Source: an uncultured Nitrospinaceae bacterium (lineage in GTDB: Bacteria > Nitrospinota > Nitrospinia > Nitrospinales > VA-1). Taken from it: DNA of 5,536 nt. The translations under genes were made by a program, and so were the position numbers. Where the stretch lies: NCBI GenBank assembly GCA_905182935.1, contig CAJJDL010000232.1, positions 1 to 5,536 of the forward strand, given 5' to 3'. Below, piece after piece: positions 1 through 5,536 of this stretch. Within the stretch, counting starts at the first letter, position 1. Each line of letters begins with the position of its first letter. Under the pieces are notes generated by a model. The model did not search any database and was not told the DNA's origin. It saw nothing but the letters and a program-made list of their open reading frames with translations.

Positions 1-919
1 TGTGCCGGCATTAGTATGGCTTGAACGACGTTTGATGGGGCGTTTTCAGGTTCGTCTTGGTCCGAATCGTGTAGGACCATTTGGATTAGGGCAACCTATT
101 TCAGATTCGATAAAACTTTTGTTCAAAGAATCAATCATACAGAGTTCAGCTGATAAATTTCTTTTTCATCTCGCCCCCGCTATTGTTGTGTTTACCGCAA
201 TTGTTACCTTTGCGGTGATCCCATTTGGCGAGCCGATAACAGTATTTGGTCAGGAAATAGGGTTGTGGGTCGCCAATGTTGATATTGGATTGCTTTTTGT
301 GTTTGCGATTTCGGGTATGGGTGTTTACGGAATGGTTCTTGCGGGGATTTCTTCAAATAATAAATATTCGTTGATGGGAGGGCTTCGCTCCACGGCGCAA
401 ATGATTAGTTATGAATTGACGCTGGGGTTAGCGGCTTTGAGTATCGTTGTTCTGACGGGATCGTTGAACCTCATTGATATGGTGAATAGTCAAAACTCTT
501 ACCCTAATATTTTGATTCAGCCGTTGGCTTTCTTATTATTTTTTATCGCAGGTGTTGCTGAAACAAACCGAGCACCATTTGACTTACCGGAAGCAGAGCA
601 GGAACTGGTTGCAGGTTTCCATACTGAATACACCGGCATGAAGTTCGCTATGTTTTTTATGGGTGAGTACATTAATATGGTGACTATGAGCGCGCTAGTT
701 ACTCTCTTGTTTTTGGGGGGATGGAATGCTTATGGGATTCCAGTTTGGCCCATCATTGCATTTTCGGGTAAGGTGTTTTTTCTACTTTTTGTTTTTATCT
801 GGCTACGGTCGCCTTTCCCGCGCATACGTTATGATAGATTGATGACTTTTGGTTGGAAAGTTCTCGTCCCGCTTTCTTTATTAAACCTTCTAATCACAAG
901 CGTATTTATTGTTTTGTGA
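1..919 (+). CDS. nuoH: NADH-quinone oxidoreductase subunit H (NuoH), 5'-partial
   Basis: NuoH (mitochondrial ND1 homologue) is the membrane subunit of complex I that joins the membrane and peripheral arms and forms much of the quinone entry channel. The reading frame is open from the window edge, with its first full codon at base 2. That GTG is an internal Val codon, not a start, because the E. coli protein has about 35 residues (including TM1) before the matching ERR motif. The 305 visible residues show, in window numbering, LERRLMG (7-13), GPNRVG (20-25), SSNNKYSLMGGLRS (117-130), the strongly conserved AETNRAPFDLPEAEQEL (186-202), EYTGMKFAMFFMGEY (209-223) and RYD..M.FGWK (276-286). About seven hydrophobic helices remain of the usual eight. 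It ends with TGA at 917-919, 16 bases before nuoI. No frameshift or missing motif is seen in the visible part. Family assignment is certain; only the N-terminus is unknown. Confidence 0.97.
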   Translation, partial: VPALVWLERRLMGRFQVRLGPNRVGPFGLGQPISDSIKLLFKESIIQSSADKFLFHLAPAIVVFTAIVTFAVIPFGEPITVFGQEIGLWVANVDIGLLFVFAISGMGVYGMVLAGISSNNKYSLMGGLRSTAQMISYELTLGLAALSIVVLTGSLNLIDMVNSQNSYPNILIQPLAFLLFFIAGVAETNRAPFDLPEAEQELVAGFHTEYTGMKFAMFFMGEYINMVTMSALVTLLFLGGWNAYGIPVWPIIAFSGKVFFLLFVFIWLRSPFPRIRYDRLMTFGWKVLVPLSLLNLLITSVFIVL

Positions 920-935
920 AAAATGGTAACTAATT

Positions 936-1424
936 ATGATTGCACAAACTTTTGATGGAGTTAAAAATTTAATAATTGGTCTTGGGGTTACATTCAAGAA
1001 TCTTTTTACTACACCAGTTACGATTTCCTATCCTGAAGTTAAGAGGATTATGCCGGAGCGTTATCGCGGTCGACACTTTTTAAACCGAGATGAAAATGGT
1101 TTGGAAAAATGTATCGGTTGTAGTCTTTGCTCTATCAACTGCCCAGTAGGATGCATTCATGTTGTTTCGGCTGAGAATGATCCGGAGCGGCCGGTTTCTC
1201 CAGGAGAGCGCTATGCAGAAATTTACGAAATCAACTTACTAAGGTGCATTTATTGCGGTTATTGTGAAGAAGCTTGCCCCGTCGATGCCGTCGTTTTACG
1301 TGAACATTATGAGTTGGCCGATTACGATAGAGATACATATATTGCCACTAAAGGTGATCTATTGGTTTATCCAGAGCCAAATAAATTTAAAGTAAACATC
1401 TTGGGAAATACGACGCGAATTTAG
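936..1424 (+). CDS. nuoI: NADH-quinone oxidoreductase subunit I (NuoI), 2x[4Fe-4S] ferredoxin-like
   Basis: NuoI (TYKY homologue) is a peripheral-arm subunit of complex I that holds the two [4Fe-4S] clusters N6a and N6b and carries electrons toward the terminal cluster N2 in NuoB. The 162-residue protein has the usual family length. An N-terminal amphipathic stretch (residues 8-35, with GLGVTFKNLF) should lie on the membrane surface beside NuoH. The first cluster motif is C59-x2-C62-x2-C65-x3-C69 and the second is C104-x2-C107-x2-C110-x3-C114, each followed by the expected Pro. All eight ligands are present. An additional Cys73 follows the first motif (CPVGCI). The stretch between the motifs (SPGERYAEIYEINLLRC) and the following YELADY are family hallmarks. 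The ATG at 936 is the only sensible start, but no good Shine-Dalgarno sequence precedes it (GGTAAC at most), so translation may depend on upstream nuoH. It is followed by the largest gap in the window. Confidence 0.97.
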   Translation: MIAQTFDGVKNLIIGLGVTFKNLFTTPVTISYPEVKRIMPERYRGRHFLNRDENGLEKCIGCSLCSINCPVGCIHVVSAENDPERPVSPGERYAEIYEINLLRCIYCGYCEEACPVDAVVLREHYELADYDRDTYIATKGDLLVYPEPNKFKVNILGNTTRI

Positions 1425-1450
1425 GTTGAAGTTAGATCATACAACGTCTC

Positions 1451-1473
1451 TTTGGAAGTGATTTACTTTCAAA
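1451..1473. repeat. Imperfect inverted repeat (possible hairpin) in the nuoI-nuoJ gap
   Basis: TTTGGAAGT (1451-1459) can pair with ACTTTCAAA (1465-1473) across the 5-base loop GATTT. This gives nine pairs, one of them a G-U wobble. The stem is AT-rich and therefore weak. It lies about 27 bases after the nuoI stop and 40 bases before the nuoJ start, in the only intergenic stretch longer than 20 bases here. A run of six T (1483-1488) lies about ten bases beyond the stem, too far for a standard intrinsic terminator. The heptamer AAGTGAT also occurs directly repeated at 1456-1462 and 1473-1479. The hairpin could be an RNA-processing or stability element, a weak attenuator, or chance in AT-rich sequence. 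Confidence 0.35.
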
Positions 1474-1501
1474 AGTGATAAATTTTTTATTTGTAAAAGT
1501 T

Positions 1502-1509
1502 AGGGGGAG
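1502..1509 (+). promoter_or_regulatory. Strong ribosome-binding site for nuoJ
   Basis: The purine run AGGGGGAG lies 3 to 5 bases before the TTG at 1513, depending on which part pairs with 16S rRNA. It is the best Shine-Dalgarno-like sequence ahead of any gene in this window. An in-frame TAG at 1501-1503 excludes any longer nuoJ reading frame, so this site and the stop together fix the nuoJ start at TTG 1513. Confidence 0.75.
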
Positions 1510-1512
1510 ACT

Positions 1513-2067
1513 TTGCTCGAATTTGATTTATTCGAACTAACTAAAGCAACTGTGACTTTGCTGGTTGGATTCACAGCTGTGCTTGCTAGTCTTGGAGTTA
1601 TTCTCTGTTCGTCACCAATTTACTGTGCCTTGTATTTAATTGGTCATATGATTTGTTTGGCTCTATTGTTTCTTCTTTATAACGCAGAATTTATTGCTGC
1701 AGTTCAAATTATAGTATATGCCGGGGCGGTAATGATTCTTTTTTTATTCATCATAGCTCTTCTTGGTGGGAAAAAAGAGGTGCAGGAGCCTTCATTAGAG
1801 CGCACTTTAGCAGTTCTTTTTGTAGCTACTATGCTTGGTGAGTTATTTTTATCTGCGACAGTAGGATCTACAAAACCAATTGAAGGGGGCTTCGATTTAG
1901 AAACAGTTGCTGAAGTTGGAGGGAGTGCAAAAGCAATTGGGCTTGAGCTATTTACACGTCATTTAGTTTCATTTGAACTTGCATCTGTTTTGTTGCTGGT
2001 CGCAGCAATTGGTATTATTTGCCTTTCAAAGTTTTCGTATGTTCCTGCCCGGAGGCGAATGAAATAA
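1513..2067 (+). CDS. nuoJ: NADH-quinone oxidoreductase subunit J (NuoJ)
   Basis: NuoJ (ND6 homologue) is a small membrane subunit of complex I beside NuoH and NuoK. Its third helix contains a pi-bulge thought to switch during coupling of quinone reduction to proton transfer. The 184-residue product equals the E. coli length. About five hydrophobic segments are visible, near residues 11-31, 35-56, 58-84, 99-117 and 152-171. The signature NAEFIAAVQIIVYAGAVMIL (57-76) covers the conserved TM3 with Gln65, Tyr69 and Gly71. A second family feature, LFTRHLVSFELASVLLLVAA (146-165), leads the last helix. The start is a TTG, chosen because an in-frame stop lies four codons upstream, a strong purine-rich ribosome-binding site precedes it, and the next methionines are inside TM2. 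The basic tail (PARRRMK) should be cytoplasmic. Only two bases separate it from nuoK, which suggests translational coupling. Confidence 0.95.
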   Translation: MLEFDLFELTKATVTLLVGFTAVLASLGVILCSSPIYCALYLIGHMICLALLFLLYNAEFIAAVQIIVYAGAVMILFLFIIALLGGKKEVQEPSLERTLAVLFVATMLGELFLSATVGSTKPIEGGFDLETVAEVGGSAKAIGLELFTRHLVSFELASVLLLVAAIGIICLSKFSYVPARRRMK

Positions 2068-2069
2068 TA

Positions 2070-2369
2070 ATGGGACATCAATTTGTATTACTTATAAGCG
2101 CTTGTATTTTTTGCATTGGAGCGGTTGGGTTTCTTATTCGAAAAAACCCTCTGGTTATGTTTATGTCAGTAGAGTTAATGCTGAACTCTGTAAACTTTCT
2201 TTTGGTTGGGTATTCAAATTTTTTAAAATCTATGGATGGACAAATTTTTGCCCTAATGATAATGACAGTGGCTGCGGCTGAGGTAGTCGTTGGTCTAGCT
2301 ATCATCCTTACAATTTTTAGAACCCGCCATGATATGGACGTAGATCATATTAATACTTTAAAAGGGTAA
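2070..2369 (+). CDS. nuoK: NADH-quinone oxidoreductase subunit K (NuoK)
   Basis: NuoK (ND4L homologue) is a three-helix membrane subunit of complex I, related to MrpC, that lies between NuoJ and NuoN and contributes two glutamates to the proton pathway. The 99-residue product matches the family's usual size of about 100. Helices lie near residues 3-22, 28-48 and 57-82. Both key acidic residues are present: Glu35 (in SVELMLN, TM2) and Glu71 (in AAAEVVVGLA, TM3), matching E. coli Glu36 and Glu72. The loop motif DGQIFALMIMTVAAAE is typical. The frame also stays open to an ATG at 2019 inside nuoJ, but that would add 17 residues of non-family sequence. ATG 2070 (MGHQF) places TM1 at the normal position, two bases after the nuoJ stop. 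The nearest purine-rich site is GGAGG at 2051-2055 inside nuoJ, 14 bases away and longer than usual, so initiation probably relies on coupling to nuoJ. Confidence 0.95.
   Translation: MGHQFVLLISACIFCIGAVGFLIRKNPLVMFMSVELMLNSVNFLLVGYSNFLKSMDGQIFALMIMTVAAAEVVVGLAIILTIFRTRHDMDVDHINTLKG
2361..2366 (+). promoter_or_regulatory. Ribosome-binding site for nuoL
   Basis: AAAGGG lies at the last codons of nuoK, eight bases before the TTG at 2375. It supports TTG as the nuoL start, since no ATG in the right frame lies nearby that would give a full first helix. Its position inside nuoK implies that nuoL initiates as ribosomes finish nuoK. Confidence 0.5.
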
Positions 2370-2374
2370 GATAA

Positions 2375-4237
2375 TTGTTTTTATATTGTTGGCTTATATT
2401 AATTTCTCCTCTTACGGGGTTTATAGTTCTAAGTTGGATGGGGGATAGGGTATCTCGTCAACAAGCCGCCGCGATCGGTTGCGGCACGGTGGGTATTTCA
2501 TTTTTAGTGACTTTGATAGCATTAACCGAACTATTACTCGGCGAGGAAAGTAGTAAAGGTGGAGTATCGACTCTCTACCATTGGGTGACAGCCGGTTCAT
2601 TCACTTTAAATCTATCTATTCTAGTTGATCCCTTGTCTGTCTTTATGTTACTGATTGTAACAGGTGTTGGATTTGTGATTCATGTTTATTCTGTTGGTTA
2701 TATGGAGAAAGATCCAGAGTTCAATCGATTTTTTTCTTATCTAAATTTCTTTATATTTTCAATGGCGCTATTAGTTCTAGCGGCTGATTTTTTCTTTCTT
2801 ATTGTAGGCTGGGCAATGGTTGGGCTAGCTTCCTATTTGTTGATTGGATTTTGGAAAGAAAAAACCAGTGCAGTTCTTGCTGCTCGCAAAGCATTCGTTA
2901 TGAATGTAATTGGCGATGTCGGCATGGTTATTGCCGCATTTATTATTTTTGAAAACCTGGGCACGTTAAACTTCTTAGATGTTTTCGCTGCTGCTAAGTC
3001 AACATTCCGCCCTAATGGTGACACCATTTTATTAATTACCCTGCTTCTTCTCGTGGGGGCGTTTGCAAAATCAGCACAAATGCCTCTTCATACATGGCTT
3101 GCTGACGCGATGGAAGGTCCCACCCCTGTTAGTGCATTGATACATGCCGCTACTATGGTTACTGCCGGAGTTTATCTGGTGGCGCGTTGCCATGTGCTTT
3201 TTGAACTTGCACCCTTTACTATGTACTTGATTGCCACGGTTGGTGTCATTACTGCAATCTTTGCGGGGTCTATGGCAATGGTTCAATATGATATAAAACG
3301 TGTAATCGCTTATTCAACTATGAGCCAATTAGGATTTATGTTTCTTGCCGTGGGTGTTGGTATGTATAGCATTGCCATGTTCCATTTAATGACTCACGCT
3401 TTTTTCAAGGCATTACTTTTTTTGAGCGCTGGAAGTGTGATTCACGGGTTGAATGATGAGCAAGATATTCGAAAGATGGGTGGGCTTCGCCATTCAATGC
3501 CTATCACTCACGTGACATTTTTAATCGGATCTTTGGCGCTAGCCGGGTTTCCTTTAACGAGTGGTTTTTTTAGTAAAGAGGCGATTATTATCAATTCTTA
3601 TCATGCAGATATGGGTAATATCATATTTTGGGCTCTGGCAATACTAGGGGCAGTCATGACAGGATTTTATATTTTTAGAATTTATTTTTATGCCTTTGCT
3701 GGTCAACCAAGAACTGATGTGCACGCACACGAAAGTCCGCTTGTAATGATTGCTCCTCTATGCCTTTTGGCTTTCTTATCTTTGACTGCTGGATTTGGTG
3801 GCGGCATGGTGGACGACTTTCTTTTTAACTATTTTGGGACACATATGCCACATCCTGATGATCTTTTGTTTGAAACTATTGGGTTGTCGGCTGGTTTGAT
3901 CGGTATTGTTGGAGCGGTGGTTTTTTATATGACGGGTAAAGACCGTCTTGAGTTTGCCAAACAGATGCTGGCACCGCTTCATGACCTGCTACTTAATAAG
4001 TATTATATCGATGAAATTTACGATTTTTTAATTGTAAAACCAGTTCGTGCGATAGGTATTTTTCTAGAAAAAAGAGCCGAAAATCTTGGCATTGATTTTT
4101 CTGTTGACCAAATTGGCGTTCAAGTTCGTGAAGTAAGCCGTCTTATAAGTTTTTGGCAGTCGGGTAGCGTTAGGTCGTATGCCTTGAGCATGATTGTTGG
4201 AGTAGTAACTATCCTTACGTTTGTTGTTTTTCAATGA
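2375..4237 (+). CDS. nuoL: NADH-quinone oxidoreductase subunit L (NuoL), antiporter-like
   Basis: NuoL (ND5 homologue) is the distal antiporter-like proton-pumping subunit of complex I. Its long C-terminal lateral helix runs along the membrane arm. The 620 residues fit the family (613 in E. coli). The start is TTG 2375, five bases after the nuoK stop, with AAAGGG upstream. Visible hallmarks are LVDPLSVFML (83-92), the TM5 segment GWAMVGLASYLLIGFW (145-160), GDVG (180-183), AKSAQMPLHTWLADAMEGPTP (231-251) with Lys232, His257 (SALIHAATMV), HLMTHAFFKALLFL (337-350) with Lys345, and GFFSKEAII (397-405) with Lys401. The C-terminal part has NKYYIDEIYD (541-550), typical of the lateral-helix region, and a final helix at about 602-618. 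The main oddity is Ala147 where most homologues, including E. coli Glu144, have the TM5 glutamate of the proton channel. No other acidic residue appears within that helix. The alternative that this is an Mrp/Mnh antiporter subunit is rejected by the nuoK/nuoM context and the NuoL-type C-terminus. Confidence 0.96.
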   Translation: MFLYCWLILISPLTGFIVLSWMGDRVSRQQAAAIGCGTVGISFLVTLIALTELLLGEESSKGGVSTLYHWVTAGSFTLNLSILVDPLSVFMLLIVTGVGFVIHVYSVGYMEKDPEFNRFFSYLNFFIFSMALLVLAADFFFLIVGWAMVGLASYLLIGFWKEKTSAVLAARKAFVMNVIGDVGMVIAAFIIFENLGTLNFLDVFAAAKSTFRPNGDTILLITLLLLVGAFAKSAQMPLHTWLADAMEGPTPVSALIHAATMVTAGVYLVARCHVLFELAPFTMYLIATVGVITAIFAGSMAMVQYDIKRVIAYSTMSQLGFMFLAVGVGMYSIAMFHLMTHAFFKALLFLSAGSVIHGLNDEQDIRKMGGLRHSMPITHVTFLIGSLALAGFPLTSGFFSKEAIIINSYHADMGNIIFWALAILGAVMTGFYIFRIYFYAFAGQPRTDVHAHESPLVMIAPLCLLAFLSLTAGFGGGMVDDFLFNYFGTHMPHPDDLLFETIGLSAGLIGIVGAVVFYMTGKDRLEFAKQMLAPLHDLLLNKYYIDEIYDFLIVKPVRAIGIFLEKRAENLGIDFSVDQIGVQVREVSRLISFWQSGSVRSYALSMIVGVVTILTFVVFQ

Positions 4238-4257
4238 TTCGTTAAAGCAAAGTAATT

Positions 4258-5536
4258 ATGTTAACACTCATTATTTTTATTCCGCTGCTAGCGGCATTGG
4301 TTCTTCTTCTTGTAAATAAAGATGACACGAGAACCATTCGCAATATTTCTGTCGGAGCCGCAGGGCTGACCTTTCTCTTATCACTCGCGTTACTTTTAAG
4401 GTTTGATTCAGCTCAACTAGGTATGCAATTTACAGAAAACCATGCATGGGTCCCCATGCTTCATATCAATTATCAGCTGGGTGTTGATGGTATCAGTCTG
4501 TGGTTAGTTGTTTTAACGGCTTTTATTTCTTTGATTGCGGTTTGTTTTTCCTTAGACCGAGATGTTGGGTTTCGTAATTTTATGGCGCTTCTATTAGCTC
4601 TTGAGGCGGGCACGCTTGGAGTATTTTTAGCATTAGATCTAATTTTATTTTATGTTTTCTGGGAATTAATGCTTGTTCCTACTTATTTTTTAATTGGAAT
4701 ATGGGGAGAAGGTCGCCGCATTTATGCCACGACAAAGTTTGTGTTGTATACCCTTGTTGGAAGTTTATTCATGTTACTTGGAATAATCTGGTTGAGTCTC
4801 ATTCATTTTGAAGCGACGCACGAGCTTAGTTTTGATATACAGACCCTTGTTCAGATGAAGATCGATCCGAGCACACAAGTTTGGTTGTTTTTGTTCTTTT
4901 TATCTGCATTTGCCATCAAAATTCCAATATTCCCACTGCATAGCTGGTTGCCGCACGCTTATATTGCAAGTCCAATTCCAGTACTCATAATTTTAACGGG
5001 TGCCATGTCTAAGGCAGGGGCCTATGGTATCATTCGATTTTGTCTTCCTCTATTCCCGGATGCTGTTGAGAAATTTGGTTTGGTGATTGCATTTGGAGCA
5101 GCTGTAGGAATTATCTATGGTGCTTGGATTGCCATCGCACAACGTGACCTAAAAGCGCTTGTTGCTTACTCTAGTATTAGTCATCTTGGCTTTATTGTCT
5201 TAGGTATTTTTTCTTTTAACAGTGAAGGTATAGAAGGAAGTCTTTTACAAATGGTCAATCATGGAATTATTGCCTCAGCACTATTTATTATTGTAGGAAT
5301 TCTTGAGAAGAAGATGGGGACTCGTAACTTAAATGACTTTCGTGGGTTGGGCAAGTCGATGCCATTGTTATATGGTATTTTCATGTTAATAACACTTGCC
5401 GCACTTGGGCTTCCAGGTTTAAGTGGATTTGTTGGTGAGTTTTTGATTCTTCTGGGGGTTTGGACGTCACTTTTATTGGCAGATCTTTCGGTGATTTATG
5501 TGTTAATGAGCGGAGTAGCTATCATTTTTGCCGCCA
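4258..5536 (+). CDS. nuoM: NADH-quinone oxidoreductase subunit M (NuoM), antiporter-like, 3'-partial
   Basis: NuoM (ND4 homologue) is the middle antiporter-like proton-pumping subunit of complex I, lying between NuoL and NuoN. The frame starts at ATG 4258 (MLTLIIFIPLLAAL), 20 bases after the nuoL stop, and is open to the window edge. That gives 426 complete codons plus one base, about 85% of the roughly 500 residues usual for the family. Key residues are all visible: Glu136 (FYVFWELMLVPTYFLIG, TM5), Lys221 (AIKIPIFPLHSWLP), Lys252 (SKAGAYG), the H335 region (MVNHGIIASALF) and Glu394 (SGFVGEFLIL), matching E. coli Glu144, Lys234, Lys265 and Glu407. GVDGISLWLVVLT (75-87) is another NuoM hallmark. 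The segment after SWLPHAY reads IASPIPVLIILTGAMSK, not the commoner APTAGSVxLAGxLLK, so this is a distinct NuoM subtype. Upstream there is no clear Shine-Dalgarno, only AAAGCAAAG. The C-terminal helices lie outside the window. Confidence 0.96.
   Translation, partial: MLTLIIFIPLLAALVLLLVNKDDTRTIRNISVGAAGLTFLLSLALLLRFDSAQLGMQFTENHAWVPMLHINYQLGVDGISLWLVVLTAFISLIAVCFSLDRDVGFRNFMALLLALEAGTLGVFLALDLILFYVFWELMLVPTYFLIGIWGEGRRIYATTKFVLYTLVGSLFMLLGIIWLSLIHFEATHELSFDIQTLVQMKIDPSTQVWLFLFFLSAFAIKIPIFPLHSWLPHAYIASPIPVLIILTGAMSKAGAYGIIRFCLPLFPDAVEKFGLVIAFGAAVGIIYGAWIAIAQRDLKALVAYSSISHLGFIVLGIFSFNSEGIEGSLLQMVNHGIIASALFIIVGILEKKMGTRNLNDFRGLGKSMPLLYGIFMLITLAALGLPGLSGFVGEFLILLGVWTSLLLADLSVIYVLMSGVAIIFAA

Noticed and set aside
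923..955. Ten-codon ATG frame overlapping the nuoI start
   Set aside because: It is out of frame with nuoI and ends at TGA 953-955. It has no ribosome-binding site and nothing distinguishes it from chance.
1452..1481. Possible sigma-70-like promoter before nuoJ (TTGGAA, 18-base spacer, TGATAA)
   Set aside because: Both boxes are only partial matches in AT-rich sequence, where such pairs occur by chance. There is not enough to list it as a feature.
1451..1488. Intrinsic terminator after nuoI
   Set aside because: The stem is AT-rich with a wobble pair, and the T run begins about ten bases after it. Termination here would also cut off the remaining nuo genes.
2019..2069. Longer nuoK start at ATG 2019, overlapping nuoJ
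   Set aside because: The added 17 residues (Cys- and Pro-containing) are not part of any NuoK, and ATG 2070 gives the standard length of 99 residues.
2078..2305. Open frame of 75 codons on the minus strand opposite nuoK
   Set aside because: It lies wholly inside the well-supported nuoK, has no recognisable domain and reflects the codon pattern of a hydrophobic protein read backwards.
2833..3286. Two minus-strand open frames (2833-3027 and 3071-3286) opposite nuoL
   Set aside because: Both are nested in strongly conserved nuoL coding sequence, and their translations show no family motif or ribosome-binding site worth trusting.
3776..3982. Minus-strand open frame opposite the 3' third of nuoL
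   Set aside because: It is a shadow of nuoL with a low-complexity basic translation and no independent support.
2375..5536. nuoL and nuoM as subunits of an Mrp-type Na+/H+ antiporter
   Set aside because: The continuous nuoH-I-J-K-L-M order, NuoL's C-terminal lateral-helix region (NKYYIDEIYD) and the NuoM signatures all indicate complex I.

Overview
The window is a single stretch of a bacterial nuo operon, the genes for respiratory complex I (proton-pumping NADH:quinone oxidoreductase, NDH-1). All genes are on the + strand. It covers the membrane-arm end of the operon: nuoH (5' end cut off by the window), nuoI, nuoJ, nuoK, nuoL and nuoM (3' end cut off). The order H-I-J-K-L-M is the same as in the E. 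coli operon. No mobile element, RNA gene, CRISPR array or foreign insert is visible, and coding sequence fills nearly everything.

Layout: nuoH ends at 919. nuoI starts 16 bases later (936-1424). An 88-base gap, the only sizeable non-coding stretch, holds an imperfect inverted repeat and then a strong ribosome-binding site for nuoJ (1513-2067, TTG start). nuoK (2070-2369) follows after 2 bases, nuoL (2375-4237, TTG start) after 5 bases, and nuoM (from 4258) after 20 bases. The tight J-K-L packing suggests one transcript with translational coupling.

How the genes work together: NuoI carries two [4Fe-4S] clusters that pass electrons along the peripheral arm toward the quinone site. NuoH forms the quinone entry channel and joins the two arms. 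NuoJ and NuoK start the chain of charged residues in the membrane. NuoL and NuoM are antiporter-like proton-pumping subunits, and NuoL's C-terminal lateral helix runs back along the membrane arm. Nearly all expected functional residues are present. The clear exception is in NuoL, where the normally conserved TM5 glutamate (E. coli Glu144) is alanine (Ala147).

Organism: a bacterium with moderate to low GC (roughly 40% by eye, not counted) that uses the standard bacterial code. The NuoI motifs (GRHFLNR, SPGERYAEIYEIN), the NuoL GWAMVGLASYLLIGFW segment and the NuoM SPIPVL segment differ from the enterobacterial forms and look more like those of non-proteobacterial or deep-branching lineages. 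I cannot assign a phylum from the sequence alone. I see no new biological system here. The observations of interest are local variations within a well-known complex.
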